DNA from: Archangiaceae bacterium
GTDB lineage: Bacteria > Myxococcota > Myxococcia > Myxococcales > Myxococcaceae
Length of the DNA stretch: 64,000 bases
Assembly: GCA_016714225.1 (NCBI GenBank)
Contig: JADJNS010000001.1
Location: forward strand, 372,001-436,000
Direction of reading: 5' to 3'
A program made the translations under genes and the position numbers. Shown here one piece after another: positions 34,263 to 46,392 of this stretch. Below the pieces are notes generated by a model. It saw nothing but the letters and a program-made list of their open reading frames with translations. It was not told the DNA's origin and searched no databases. Each line of letters opens with the position of its first letter. Positions within the stretch are counted from its first letter, which is position 1.

Positions 34263-35768
34263 CTGCGCCAGGACCAGCGCGAGCACCGCCAGCAGCGCGT
34301 CCGACTGCGCGCACGAACAGCTCACGTTCAACGCCCGCGGAGTGGAGCTCTCGCTCCCGCTCGCCGCAGTGCCCCCGGCCGCCGGGCCAGAGACTCCGCC
34401 GGCGTTGCCTGAGCCGCCCGCGGTGCCTGAGCCGCCGGCGGTACCTGAGCCACCCGCAGTGCCTGAGCCACCCGCAGTGCCTGAGCCACCCGCAGTGCCT
34501 GAGCCGCCTGCCGTCCCTGAGCTGCCCGCGGTGCCTGTGCCTCCCGCGGTGCCTGTGCCTCCGCCGGCTCCACCTCCCGAGCCTGCATCTGCGGGAGCTG
34601 CAGCGCCGCTGAGCAAGCCGCTCACCAGCTCGAGCCCGGCGTCAGGGAAGGTGCGGGTGAAGACCAGCCACACGGTGCCGCCGTTGCCGCGGGCGAGGCG
34701 CGGCGCGGCCTCGGAGGCGCCCGCGGTGCTCACCACCGACGTCGCCGCACCCAGCGCAGCGCCGGTCGGGGCGTACTCCGCCTGGCGAAGGTCGAAGCGG
34801 TTCTGCGGGCTGACGGCGTCGCTGCTGACCGTGGTCCAGCGGTCGGTCGACCACAGCATCGCGCCGGCGTTCTCGCCGAACGACCAGCGATCGCGCGCCG
34901 CCCCACCGTCGATGTCGAGCGCCACCGTCGCCATGGTCGCGCCCCCGTCGAGGCTGCTCTGGTTGCGGTACCAGGCCCGCCAGTGGTCGCCGGCCCACGC
35001 GCCGCTGACCTCGTTGGTGTCGAAGGGCAGGTAGAGCGTGAACGGCAGCAGCTTGCGGCCCAGCGACGCGCCGTTCGCGTCGAGCGGGGTGGCGTACGGC
35101 TCGGCGTTGAACGCAGAGACCACCACCAGCTCCGTGAGCAGAAAGCCGCTCGAGCCGCCGATGAGACTGAAGTAGCCCGAGCTGCCGGTGGTGAAGACCT
35201 GGGTGCCGACCGGGTCGGTGACGCCTCCGTCGACCACCCGCACCGCGTAGTAGCCGTTCGCCGCGGTGGTCTTGCAGGCCACCAGTGCGGTGCCTCCACC
35301 GAGCGACGCCACCGCCACCTGCCGCATCGCCTCGGCGGTGCCTACCCGCTGCCCGGGGCCGTCGAGCACATTGCCCGCGGTGTCGATGCGGGCCAGCCGC
35401 GAGGTGCCGTCTTGCGCGTCCGACCAGGCCACCAGAAAGAAGCGGCCGTCGAACGCCGCGCTGGGCAGAGTCTGGTCGCCTGCTCCTTCGGCGAGGGTGT
35501 GCGGCGCGCCGTCGAGCAGCGTGCCGTCGAGCGACACGCGGCGGAACCTGATGTCCGAGTCGCCCGTGGTGGTGTCGGCCCACGCCACCAGCAAGACGTT
35601 GCCGTCGGTCGCGAGCGCGGCGTTCGGCGTGTCGCCGGCCGCGAGCCGGGCGAGCAGCCGCTCGGGGCCGATGAGCGGGTCGCGGCGCGCCTCGAGCTCA
35701 CCCACGTGCTCGCGCTCGGTGCAGCCCGACACCACGAGCAGCAAGAGGCTGGAGCGAGCAGCCCACAT
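34239..35768 (-). CDS. Lipoprotein with MYXO-CTERM-like sorting tail and GTAGGS linker
   Basis: 509 aa from ATG 35768; the frame runs to 36065 but that part is antisense to the divergent gene. Lipobox VSGC, then ~370 residues of repeated strands (GNVLLVAWADTTTGDSDIRFRRV and the like) that suggest a beta-propeller. A 54-residue GTAGGS tandem linker and a tail (CSCAQSDALLAVLALVL then KRNRR) follow. This Cys, hydrophobic stretch, Arg cluster fits the MYXO-CTERM signal processed by myxosortase. Probably cell-surface anchored; ligand unknown. Confidence 0.83.
   Translation of the reverse strand: MWAARSSLLLLVVSGCTEREHVGELEARRDPLIGPERLLARLAAGDTPNAALATDGNVLLVAWADTTTGDSDIRFRRVSLDGTLLDGAPHTLAEGAGDQTLPSAAFDGRFFLVAWSDAQDGTSRLARIDTAGNVLDGPGQRVGTAEAMRQVAVASLGGGTALVACKTTAANGYYAVRVVDGGVTDPVGTQVFTTGSSGYFSLIGGSSGFLLTELVVVSAFNAEPYATPLDANGASLGRKLLPFTLYLPFDTNEVSGAWAGDHWRAWYRNQSSLDGGATMATVALDIDGGAARDRWSFGENAGAMLWSTDRWTTVSSDAVSPQNRFDLRQAEYAPTGAALGAATSVVSTAGASEAAPRLARGNGGTVWLVFTRTFPDAGLELVSGLLSGAAAPADAGSGGGAGGGTGTAGGTGTAGSSGTAGGSGTAGGSGTAGGSGTAGGSGTAGGSGTAGGSGNAGGVSGPAAGGTAASGSESSTPRALNVSCSCAQSDALLAVLALVLAQKRNRRLS
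34407..34568 (-). repeat. Tandem 18-bp repeat, nine units
   Basis: Nine units of GCCTGAGCCACCCGCAGT type; the two from 34461 to 34496 are identical. It encodes GTAGGS hexapeptides. Unit length divisible by three allows copy-number change without loss of frame. Confidence 0.9.
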
Positions 35769-35904
35769 GCGCCTCGACGGTAGCAGAGCCCGGCTCCGAA
35801 GCGCTGCGCCCAGGCCCATGCGACCGCGAGGAGAACGCTCTCGGCAAAGGGTAGCGCCGGGCTGAGGTGCCTGCCGATGGGCGCCGCCCGGTACACGTCT
35901 GGTG

Positions 35905-36399
35905 ATGCGGTATGCAGCGCTGTGGTTGGTGTTGTCGGCGTGCGGTGGTGTTTCTGCGGTGGGCGGAGTCGCCACGGTGCCCACCACGACCTGTCCCTCG
36001 GGCAAGCAATGGGTCGGCGGCGACGCTGAGTCGTCGTCGATGCACCCCGGAGTCGCGTGCATCACGTGTCACGACCGCGGCGAGGGCCCCCGCTTCGCCG
36101 CCGCCGGCACCGTCTTCACGAGCTTCGACGCGAAAGACGACTGCGGCGGCGCCTCGACGGACGGCCTCACCGTGATTCTGACCGACGCGAACGGCGCCGA
36201 AATCTCGTTGCCGGTCAACGCGATGGGCAACTTCTTCCTCGAGCGCCGCACCCTGGCCACCCCGTTCAGCGCTCGGGTCGTCGACGGCGCCGGCAAGAGC
36301 CGCGCGATGGCCGCCAGGCAGACCGACGGTGACTGCAACGCCTGTCACTCAGCGACCGGCACGCAGGGCGCCCCTGGCCGCATCGTCGCGCCCGAGTGA
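35905..36399 (+). CDS. Di-heme c-type cytochrome-like lipoprotein
   Basis: 164 aa from ATG 35905. Lipobox LSAC (Cys13). Two CxxCH haem sites: CITCH (52-56) and CNACH (144-148), with a beta-rich central region (LTVILTDANGAEISLPVNAMGNFF) between them. Likely a periplasmic or surface electron carrier. The next gene, convergent, is unrelated. The redox partner is unknown, though a second di-heme lipoprotein lies at 50198. Confidence 0.85.
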   Translation: MRYAALWLVLSACGGVSAVGGVATVPTTTCPSGKQWVGGDAESSSMHPGVACITCHDRGEGPRFAAAGTVFTSFDAKDDCGGASTDGLTVILTDANGAEISLPVNAMGNFFLERRTLATPFSARVVDGAGKSRAMAARQTDGDCNACHSATGTQGAPGRIVAPE

Positions 36400-36414
36400 G
36401 TCACTTCACCTGGG

Positions 36415-39048
<2,634 letters not shown>

Positions 39049-39118
39049 CTTCCGCCGTGGTTAACCGCCCCGGTCGCCCGGCTCAAGCGCGCTCTTTCGC
39101 GCTACCGTCGCTCGAGCG

Positions 39119-39778
39119 ATGGCGGACCCCGAAGAGAAGCGTGCTGCGCTGAACGCCGAGGCCGAGCGGCTCGAGCGCGAACGCCTGCAGCGCGAGCGCG
39201 AGGTGGTGGTGCCCCGCTTCTCGCCGAATGCCGGCGCCGAGCAGCGGCTGGGCCGCGCGCTGCGCCAGAGGTGGATGCTGGTGGTGGCCATCGCCGGCTT
39301 CGTGGTGGGCGGCATGCTGATGCTGTCGCCGGCGACCGGCGCGAGCGCTCCCAACCCCATCGGGTTCCCCTTCGCGCTCGCCGGGTTGGTCGCGCTGGCC
39401 GGGTTTCTCAGCGGGCCGCTGCGCTTTCGCCGGTGGGAAGCGTCGCTGCCCTTCAAGCTGCAGGGTTGGGAGCAGGTGCTGTCGCTGAATCAAGCGGTGT
39501 CGAAGGCGAGGCTCGAGGTGGTGTTCAAGGACACTGCGGCACCGGAAGCGACGCTGCGTGAGCTGGCGCGCGCCCGGCTGGGAGAGCACACCCGGCTCGA
39601 AGACGGAGCGCTGGTGAACGCCGACCTCGACATTCAGCCGGCGAACGGGCCGACCGCGAGGTGGCTGCAGCACGCGGTGAACGAGGTGCTGCTCGAGGTG
39701 CACCAGGCCTACGCCATCGAGCGGGTGCGGCTCACCGCGCTGCACACCGTCGACTTCGCCGAGCAGAGCGGCGACTGA
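39119..39778 (+). CDS. Two-TM membrane protein, hypothetical
   Basis: 219 aa. A charged N-terminal coiled-coil (RLERERLQREREV), TM helices at ~52-69 and ~80-97, then a cytoplasmic alpha/beta domain to the end. Lies inside the Hsp70/DUF2760 cluster on the opposite strand. No family recognised. Confidence 0.72.
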   Translation: MADPEEKRAALNAEAERLERERLQREREVVVPRFSPNAGAEQRLGRALRQRWMLVVAIAGFVVGGMLMLSPATGASAPNPIGFPFALAGLVALAGFLSGPLRFRRWEASLPFKLQGWEQVLSLNQAVSKARLEVVFKDTAAPEATLRELARARLGEHTRLEDGALVNADLDIQPANGPTARWLQHAVNEVLLEVHQAYAIERVRLTALHTVDFAEQSGD

Positions 39779-39784
39779 GCAGCG

Positions 39785-40237
39785 TCACGGCACCGTCTGG
39801 TCGAGGGTGACGTCGGCGGTGCCGAGCCCGGCGTAGTAGCCGCCGCTCCAGGGGGGGAGCGTCACCACCGCGGTGCCCCACCGCTGCCCCGACGCCGGCA
39901 CGTCGCCCGCGTCTGCGCGGGTCTCGAGCCACGCCACGATGCGCCAGTCTCTCACCGGGGTGGTGAAGCCGGGCGCCACCTTCATGGTGTACGCCACCTG
40001 GGTGCCGCCATCGGCGGGCAGTGAGAGCCGCGAGAGCGGAGCGTCGGTTCGGCCCTCGCAGGCGGGCGCGCTGACGCCGGCGTCGGCGGGGCAGGCGCGC
40101 AGCTCGAGGGTCAGCCAGGTGCCGGCGGTCGAGGGGTCGGCGACGGTGAGCGTGCCTCTGGCGTTGCCGCCATTCGGGTCACCGCCGCAGCCAATCAGCA
40201 GCGACACTGCGACGAACGACAGAGGGCGCGAGAGCAT
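39785..40237 (-). CDS. Lipoprotein, hypothetical
   Basis: 150 aa from ATG 40237. Lipobox LIGC. The mature part is beta-strand rich with a Cys pair (RACPADAGVSAPACEG). It lies between the two Hsp70 genes on their strand. A longer start (40348) would overlap the upstream region and lacks a signal peptide. Convergent with the membrane protein, 6 bp apart. Confidence 0.72.
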   Translation of the reverse strand: MLSRPLSFVAVSLLIGCGGDPNGGNARGTLTVADPSTAGTWLTLELRACPADAGVSAPACEGRTDAPLSRLSLPADGGTQVAYTMKVAPGFTTPVRDWRIVAWLETRADAGDVPASGQRWGTAVVTLPPWSGGYYAGLGTADVTLDQTVP

Positions 40238-40363
40238 GGGCGGCCCGATCAGCAAGGTGGGTGCCAGCGAAGGCGCGCTCCTCTCGGGCAGTTGGCCGGT
40301 TGCGCGTCGCTGTCGCGAGCGAGGCCTGACCGCGGCGCCGCGTCGCACCCGCGTGACGCTTTT

Positions 40364-42139
40364 TTACTCGGTGGGCCGCACGTTGAGCTCGAGCTTCCAC
40401 TTGCCGGCGCCGCCTTTTTCCACGCAGCGCAGCTCGAGCGCGCCCAGCTCGGTGACCGCGGCCTGCAGGTTCACCGGCACCAGCTGACCGGCGTTGCGAC
40501 CCTCGAGCGTGGTCTCGATGGGCGCCACCTCTTCGAGCCCCTCGGGGTCTTCGAGCATGGTGCCGACCTGGTCTTCGCGCCGCACCGACGAGGCGAAGAA
40601 GCGGAAGCGGGTCGGCTCGCCCACCACCAGCCCGAACTGCTGAGGCGGCACGTCGGCCTGGGTGCCTTCTTCCATTCCGAACGGGGCGACGCACAGCGCC
40701 TTCACCGGAGGCTCCATGCCGGGCACGGCGGGCATCGCCGACTCGACCCCCACGTAATACGAGCGCGCGGTGCCGCCGCGAATGCGAATGCCGTGACCCT
40801 GGCGCACCCAGCCGTAGTACGCCGCGCCGCGCGCCACGCTCAGGTCGAGGTCGGCGCCGGGCAGCTCTTTCGGCGGGCTGCCCAGCCAGCTGCCCAGCAC
40901 GTCGAGCACGCGCTGCTTGAGCGCCGGGGCCTTGAACACGCCGCCGTTGAACAGCACCGCGGTGGGCTTGACGAAGGTGTCGCCGGGCTTCGCCAGCGCC
41001 GCCTGCCGGGTGAGAAACGCGGCGAGGTGCCGGGTGACCGCCGGGTCGGCGGCGTAGGGCAGCGCGAGCTGCTGCAGGCCGGTGCGGCGCGCGGTGACCG
41101 GCAGCTCGTCGACCCTGCCGCGCGGGAAGAAGCCGTCGGTGAGCAGCTGCTCGAGCTCGGCGCGCTCGAGCGAGGTCTTGAGCGTGCCGCCCATCAGCGA
41201 AGAGCCGCGGCTCGCGACCGTGACCGGCGCCGCGTCGAGCTTGGGGTCGCCGAACAACAGCTCTTTCGCCGCGCGCGCGGCGTAGGTGAGAGCGTTCAGC
41301 TGCCAGGCGTCGAGCTTCTTGCCCAGCTTCTGCGAGAGCGCGTGGGCGAGCGCGAGGTCCATGTTGTCGCCGCCCAGCAAGATGTGGTCGCCCACCGCGA
41401 GGCGCTCGAGCGCGAGGTCTCCGCCCTTCTCGGCGACCGAGATGAGCGAGAAGTCGCTGGTGCCGCCGCCCACGTCGACCACCAGAATCACTTCGCCTGG
41501 CTTCACCAGCTTGCGCCAGTTCTCGCCGTGACTCTCGAGCCACGCGTAGAGCGCGGCCTGCGGCTCTTCGAGCAGCGTCACCTCGGCGAAGCCGGCCTTC
41601 TTCGCCGCCTCGAGCGTCAGGTCGCGGGCGCCGGCGTCGAACGAGGCGGGCACGGTGACGATGACCTCTTGCTCGTTCGCCGGGTGCTTCTTGAACGCGT
41701 GGTCCCACGCCTCGCGCAGGTGCTCGAGGTAGCGCGCGCTGGCATCGAGCGGGCTGACCCGCGGCACGTCTTCGGGCGCGCCCCACGGCAGAATCGCGGC
41801 GCGCCGGTCGACGCCGGGGTGGCACAGCCACGACTTGGCCGAAGAGACCAGCCGGGTGGGCACCTTCGCGCCGTGCGAGCGGGCGAGCTCTCCGACCACG
41901 TCCTTCGACTTCTTGTCCCACGGCAGGGCCAGCGAGCCTTCGGGGAACTCGGCGGCGTTGGGCAGGTAGAGAAACGACGGCAAGAGCTGGCGCGGCTCGA
42001 GCGTGCCGGGCGCGGTGAGCTGCGGCACCGGCAGCATCGGCTGGCCTGCGCCGCGCGGCTTCGCTTCGTCGAGCGAGAAGTACGAGAGCGCGGTGTGGGT
42101 GGTGCCGAGGTCGATGCCCAGCGCGTAGCGGGCGGTCAC
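40364..42139 (-). CDS. Hsp70-family protein, short form
   Basis: 591 aa. GIDLGTTHTALSYF at 9-22, VVDVGGGTSDF and GGVFKAP define the Hsp70 ATPase domain, followed by a beta-sandwich and an abrupt end, with no helical lid. It shares SAKSWLCHPGVDR with the 877-residue paralogue at 36415. Overlaps the DUF2760 stop by 4 bp; DUF2760 next to Hsp70 genes is a recurrent proteobacterial arrangement. Role unknown; a dedicated chaperone for an envelope process is an inference. Confidence 0.9.
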   Translation of the reverse strand: MTARYALGIDLGTTHTALSYFSLDEAKPRGAGQPMLPVPQLTAPGTLEPRQLLPSFLYLPNAAEFPEGSLALPWDKKSKDVVGELARSHGAKVPTRLVSSAKSWLCHPGVDRRAAILPWGAPEDVPRVSPLDASARYLEHLREAWDHAFKKHPANEQEVIVTVPASFDAGARDLTLEAAKKAGFAEVTLLEEPQAALYAWLESHGENWRKLVKPGEVILVVDVGGGTSDFSLISVAEKGGDLALERLAVGDHILLGGDNMDLALAHALSQKLGKKLDAWQLNALTYAARAAKELLFGDPKLDAAPVTVASRGSSLMGGTLKTSLERAELEQLLTDGFFPRGRVDELPVTARRTGLQQLALPYAADPAVTRHLAAFLTRQAALAKPGDTFVKPTAVLFNGGVFKAPALKQRVLDVLGSWLGSPPKELPGADLDLSVARGAAYYGWVRQGHGIRIRGGTARSYYVGVESAMPAVPGMEPPVKALCVAPFGMEEGTQADVPPQQFGLVVGEPTRFRFFASSVRREDQVGTMLEDPEGLEEVAPIETTLEGRNAGQLVPVNLQAAVTELGALELRCVEKGGAGKWKLELNVRPTE

Positions 42140-42687
42140 GGCAGCTCGACCTCGGCGGGGGCGAGAATCTTCACGTCCAGCGCGGTGGGAGGTTGAGGCA
42201 GCTTCACGTCTTTCGCGGCCCAGCCGTGGTGCTTGAGCGCGCCCTTGAACGGAGGCGCGCCGGCCACGTTGCCGGTGAGGCGAATGCGGCCGGCGTCGAA
42301 GCCGGCCGGCACGTCGACGGTGGCGCCTTCTTCCTGCGGCAGCACCGGCTCGATGCTCAGGTACTGCTTCAGCACCTTGCGGCAGCCCTCGTGCACCACG
42401 CGCGCGGCCCCGGCGAGCTGGTCGTCGCTCACGCCGGCCACGTCTTCCAGCACGAAGTCGACGAAGCGGCCCTCGCGCTGCAGCATCGAGAGCAGGAACA
42501 GGCCCGAGGCGTGCTGCTGCTCGGGCGTCAGGGCGGGCGCGGCGAGGGCCGGTTTTTCCGGAGCCGGAGCGGGCGCGGGCGCGGGCAGCTCGGGCGCCGC
42601 GCTCTTCCTCGAGCGGAAGATGAGCGCAGAGAGCACGAAGCCGACGGCGAACGCCGCGGCGACGTAGAGATAGAACGAGTCAGCCAT
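42136..42687 (-). CDS. DUF2760 domain protein
   Basis: 183 aa. One N-terminal TM helix (~7-25), a Pro/Ala linker to ~50, then the DUF2760 domain with ASGLFLLSMLQREGRFVDFV, GCRKVLKQYL and the closing KHHGWAAKDVKLP. Family function unknown. First gene of the DUF2760-Hsp70 unit, overlapping the Hsp70 start by 4 bp. A LysR-type gene diverges from it. Confidence 0.88.
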   Translation of the reverse strand: MADSFYLYVAAAFAVGFVLSALIFRSRKSAAPELPAPAPAPAPEKPALAAPALTPEQQHASGLFLLSMLQREGRFVDFVLEDVAGVSDDQLAGAARVVHEGCRKVLKQYLSIEPVLPQEEGATVDVPAGFDAGRIRLTGNVAGAPPFKGALKHHGWAAKDVKLPQPPTALDVKILAPAEVELP

Positions 42688-42794
42688 GCGCGCGGCGATA
42701 ACAACGCGTGCCTGGAAAAGCTACGGCGGAGCTTGGGCTTTCCGGTTCCCGCTTTACCTGCTCGGGGCGCGGGCCTAAACCGCACGCACTCCAC

Positions 42795-43694
42795 GTGGCC
42801 TGGCTCAACTACCACCACCTGCTCTACTTCTGGACGGTGGCCCGCAGCGGGACCATCGCCGCGGCGAGCAAAGAGCTGCACCTCTCGCAGCCGACCATCA
42901 GCACCCAGCTCAAGACGCTGGAAGACGCGATGGGGGTGAAGCTGTTCTCCCGGCAGGGCCGCAAGCTGGTGCTGACCGAGCTGGGCCGCACCGCGTTTCG
43001 CTACTCGGACGAAATCTTCCGCCTCGGGCGCGAGCTGCAAGAGGCGCTCACCCGCGGGCAGGCCGGCACCCACGTGCGCTTCACGGTGGGGGTGGCCGAC
43101 GTGATTCCCAAGCTCATCGCCGAGCGGCTGCTGCAGCCCGCGTTCGAGCAGGTGCCCGACCTGCAGCTGCAGGTGCACGAGGGGCCGCTGCCGCAGCTGC
43201 TCGGTCAGCTCGCGCTGCACGAGCTCGACGTGGTCTTGAGCGACGTGCCCGCGGGGAGCGACATCAAGGTGCGCGCGTTCAGCCACGCGCTGGGCGAGTC
43301 GGGCGCCACGTTCTTCGCGCGCGACGACAAGGCGCAGAGCCTCAAGCGCGGGTTCCCCAAGAGCCTCGATGGCGCCCCGGCGTTGCTGCCCTCGCAGTCG
43401 ACCAGCGTGCGCCGCCAGCTCGACCAGTGGTTCGACAAGGTCGGAGTGCGGCCGCACGTGGTGGGCGAGTTCGACGACAGCGCGCTGGCGCAGACCTTCG
43501 GGCACCGCGGGCTGGGCTTCTTCGTGGCCCCCACCGCCATCGAGAGCCAGGTGGCCAAGCAGTTCGATGTCACCGCCATCGGCCGCACCGAGGAAGTGAA
43601 AGAGCGCTTCTACGCCATCAGCGTCGAGCGCCGGCTGCGCCACCCCGCGGTGGTGGCGGTCGCCGAGTCGGCCCGAAACGAGCTCTTCGGCTGA
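42795..43694 (+). CDS. LysR-type transcriptional regulator, NhaR-like
   Basis: 299 aa from GTG 42795, giving VAWLNYHHLLYFWTVARSG, the characteristic NhaR opening. Helix-turn-helix LHLSQPTISTQLKTLEDA follows, then the substrate-binding domain. NhaR in E. coli responds to sodium and controls nhaA; no antiporter gene is here. Divergent from the DUF2760-Hsp70 unit, so it is a candidate regulator of it. Confidence 0.88.
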   Translation: MAWLNYHHLLYFWTVARSGTIAAASKELHLSQPTISTQLKTLEDAMGVKLFSRQGRKLVLTELGRTAFRYSDEIFRLGRELQEALTRGQAGTHVRFTVGVADVIPKLIAERLLQPAFEQVPDLQLQVHEGPLPQLLGQLALHELDVVLSDVPAGSDIKVRAFSHALGESGATFFARDDKAQSLKRGFPKSLDGAPALLPSQSTSVRRQLDQWFDKVGVRPHVVGEFDDSALAQTFGHRGLGFFVAPTAIESQVAKQFDVTAIGRTEEVKERFYAISVERRLRHPAVVAVAESARNELFG

Positions 43695-43833
43695 TCCGCG
43701 TCTGGGTCAGGTAACGTTTTACAGACGCTGCCTGACCTGCCCGTTCGGCGGGGGAACCTTCCAAAAAACGGAACGGTAACGCGCTGGCAATCGAACGGTC
43801 GCACCCCGCACCACTGGTTATGCATAGCGGGTC

Positions 43834-44973
43834 ATGTTGACTTCGCTTCGACTCATGCGTGTCGCGGGCATCGACATCAAGGTGCACGTGACGTTCGCTC
43901 TCATTCTCGCCTTCGGCGCCATGCAGTGGGGCGCGGCCTTCGGGCTGCGCGGCGTGGCGTTCGGGCTGTTCTCGACCACCCTGCTGTTCAGCTGCGTGCT
44001 GCTGCACGAGCTGGGTCACTCGCTGGTGGCCAAGGGCTACGGCATTCCGGTGCGGGAAATCACCCTCTGGCCGTTCGGCGGCGTGGCGCAGCTGGGCGCG
44101 AAGCCGAAGACGCCGAAAGAAGAGCTGCTGATCAGCCTCGCCGGGCCGATGGTGAACGTGGTGCTGGCGGTGCTGTTCCTGGGCGGCGGGCTGCTCTGGC
44201 TGGGCAGCGACGGGCTGCGCTACGCGCTGATGGACATCGGCAAGAGCACTCCCACCCTGCGCACGCTGGTGGCGCTGCTGTTGGGCAGCAACGTGATTCT
44301 GGCGCTGTTCAACCTCATTCCCGCGCTGCCGATGGACGGCGGCCGGGTGCTGCGCGCGCTGCTCTCGTTCAAGCTCGGCCACTCGCGGGCCACCGGCATC
44401 GCGGCGACGGTCGCGCGGGTCCTCGCGGTCGGCATGTTCGCGTTCGCGGTGGCGTTCGGTCACCTCATGCTCGGCATCATCGCCGCGGTGGTGTTCTTCG
44501 GAGCCGGCCGCGAGGCGGCAGACCAGAAGGCGGTCGACTCGCTGCAGACCGTGCGCGCCGGGGTGGCGGTCAACCCGCACGCGCTGGTGCTGGGGCCAGC
44601 GACCCTGATTCAAGACGCGCTGAAGGCGATGGTGCAGAGCGGGCAGTCGGCGTTCGCGGTGATGCACTACGGCCGGCTGCTGGGCGTGGTGGCCCGCGAT
44701 GCGCTGCTCAGCGCCGCCGGCCTGCAGGGCCCCGGCGGGTATGTGGCGGGCGCGATGCAGCGGCAGTACCCGATGATCGACGCCCAGGCTTCGCTGGAAG
44801 ACGCGCGCCAGAAGATGAACGAGTCGATTTCGCCGTACATCGTGGTCTCCGACGGCGAGCGGTACCTCGGGCTCGTCACCGAGCTCGAGCTGACGCGCCA
44901 CCTGGTCGGCACCGCGCAGCAGCAGCAGGCGTCGATGGCCAGCGGCTTCGGCTGGTTGAAGTTCTTCCGCTAA
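43834..44973 (+). CDS. Site-2 protease family membrane metalloprotease with CBS domains
   Basis: 379 aa. HELGH at 58-62 is the zinc site and LIPALPMDGG (Asp168) the third ligand, in a bundle of about six TM helices. The C-terminal ~140 residues carry two divergent CBS domains. This is the S2P group III layout, which performs regulated intramembrane proteolysis; the substrate is not evident. It could process the nearby anti-sigma-like protein, but that is a guess. Confidence 0.9.
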   Translation: MLTSLRLMRVAGIDIKVHVTFALILAFGAMQWGAAFGLRGVAFGLFSTTLLFSCVLLHELGHSLVAKGYGIPVREITLWPFGGVAQLGAKPKTPKEELLISLAGPMVNVVLAVLFLGGGLLWLGSDGLRYALMDIGKSTPTLRTLVALLLGSNVILALFNLIPALPMDGGRVLRALLSFKLGHSRATGIAATVARVLAVGMFAFAVAFGHLMLGIIAAVVFFGAGREAADQKAVDSLQTVRAGVAVNPHALVLGPATLIQDALKAMVQSGQSAFAVMHYGRLLGVVARDALLSAAGLQGPGGYVAGAMQRQYPMIDAQASLEDARQKMNESISPYIVVSDGERYLGLVTELELTRHLVGTAQQQQASMASGFGWLKFFR

Positions 44974-45098
44974 AGAGTCTCGGCAGCGGGACAGCGGCGG
45001 CGCTCCACTGCCCACTGTTGTGGGCAGTCGGCTGCGCCTGAAGCGCGCGGAAACACGGCCCGCGGTGAAGAGGAGAGCGGCTTGCACTGCCCTGCTTC

Positions 45099-45482
45099 GT
45101 GGCGGCGCTGACCGAGCGGGAGCTGAAAGACAAGGCGCACCGGCTGCTGGCGAAGGGCCAGCAAGAGCCCGCGCTCGAGGTCTTTCGTCAGCTGATTACC
45201 TTGAACGGCAAAGAGCCGACCCACCGGCTGCGGCACGCCGAGGTGAGCGGGCGGCTGGGGCGCACCCAGGCCGCGGTCTCGTCGTATCGCGTCGCCGCGC
45301 ACCTGCTGCGCGAGGCGGGGCGCACCGCGCAGGCCAAAGCGGCGCTGCACGCGGCGATTCGGCTCGACCCGAAAGACGTAAGCTTGAGGCGCGAGGTCGC
45401 GGCGATGCTCGAGCCGCGCCCGATGCTGGGCGTCGGAGACGACGCCGTCACCGAGCCGTGTTTGCTGCCGATGCTCGAGTGA
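45099..45482 (+). CDS. TPR-like helical protein
   Basis: 127 aa from GTG 45099. Two to three tetratricopeptide-like helix pairs (RLLAKGQQEPALEVFRQLI, VSSYRVAAHLLREAGRTAQA, AIRLDPKDVSL). No signal peptide. Probably a protein-protein interaction module. It lies downstream of the protease with a 125-bp gap. Confidence 0.75.
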   Translation: MAALTERELKDKAHRLLAKGQQEPALEVFRQLITLNGKEPTHRLRHAEVSGRLGRTQAAVSSYRVAAHLLREAGRTAQAKAALHAAIRLDPKDVSLRREVAAMLEPRPMLGVGDDAVTEPCLLPMLE

Positions 45483-45598
45483 AATCGGCCTCTGCCGGTC
45501 TTGAGGCCGGCGCGCTTCGATGACTGGGTGAGGGCCCGGCAGGGCAGGCCGATGGCCAGGGTTCCGGGTCAGGGTGGCTGGGGGTAGGGGTAGCGAGG

Positions 45599-46375
45599 TT
45601 AGAGCTTCGTCTTCACTTCTTCGGCGCTCAGCTCGCGCATCGCGCCTTCTTCGACGTCGAGCTCGATGCCTCCCACCGCCTCGCGGTGCAGCTTCAGCAC
45701 CGGCAGCCCCACCGCTGCGAGCATGCGCTTCACCTGGTGGTTTCTGCCTTCGGTGATGGTCAGCTCGACTACGCCCGGCGCCCGCACCTTCGCTACCGCC
45801 GGTCGCGCTGGCCCGTCGTCGAGCAGCACTCCGTCGCGCAGGGGCTGGAGCATCGCCTCGCTCGCCTTCGGGTGCACCGTCGCGAGGTAGCGCTTGGGCA
45901 GGTGGCTCTCGGGGCTGGTGACGCGCGCCACCGTTCGCTCGTCGTTGGTGAACAGCAACAGCCCGGTGGTGTCGACGTCGAGCCGCCCCACCGCGTGCCA
46001 CGCGTAGCGCTGCTGCGCCTCGTCGAGCAGCGGCCCCAGCACGTCGACCACGGTCAGCCGCTTGTCGCGCCCGCTGCCTTGCGCCAGCACGCCCGCCGGC
46101 TTGTGCAGCATCAGCACCCGGCTCTGCCGCTCGAGGGGCACCGGCTTGCCGTCGACGGTCACCTTCGAGCCCTCGGTCACCGGGGTGAACGGCTTGGTGG
46201 TGACCTTGCCGTCGACGCGCACCCGGCCCGCCGCCAGGGTGGCCTCGAGCTCGCTGGGGTGCACCGCGCCCGAGCGCCCCAGCGCGCGCGCCAGCCAGTC
46301 GGTGCCGGGTCGATTCGCCTCGCGCGCGGCGGTGAGCCAACCGGGGGTCTTCGCGCGGCGCGGCATCTGGCGCAT
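45599..46375 (-). CDS. Pseudouridine synthase, RsuA/RluB/E/F family
   Basis: 258 aa. An S4 RNA-binding domain at ~26-75 precedes the catalytic GRLDVDTTGLLL (Asp133) and the closing EGRNHQVKRML, the family markers. Converts a uridine in 16S or 23S rRNA to pseudouridine; the exact position cannot be inferred. ATG 46366 is an equally possible start. Divergent from the next gene with a 17-bp gap. Confidence 0.92.
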   Translation of the reverse strand: MRQMPRRAKTPGWLTAAREANRPGTDWLARALGRSGAVHPSELEATLAAGRVRVDGKVTTKPFTPVTEGSKVTVDGKPVPLERQSRVLMLHKPAGVLAQGSGRDKRLTVVDVLGPLLDEAQQRYAWHAVGRLDVDTTGLLLFTNDERTVARVTSPESHLPKRYLATVHPKASEAMLQPLRDGVLLDDGPARPAVAKVRAPGVVELTITEGRNHQVKRMLAAVGLPVLKLHREAVGGIELDVEEGAMRELSAEEVKTKL

Positions 46376-46392
46376 GCTACGCGACCCCGCGC

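Noticed and set aside
34407..34568. Possible CRISPR array
   Set aside because: 18-bp tandem units with no spacers; they encode GTAGGS in an open frame.
45483..45598. Terminator between convergent genes
   Set aside because: A short GCCGG/CCGGC stem is present but there is no T tract and the pairing is weak.
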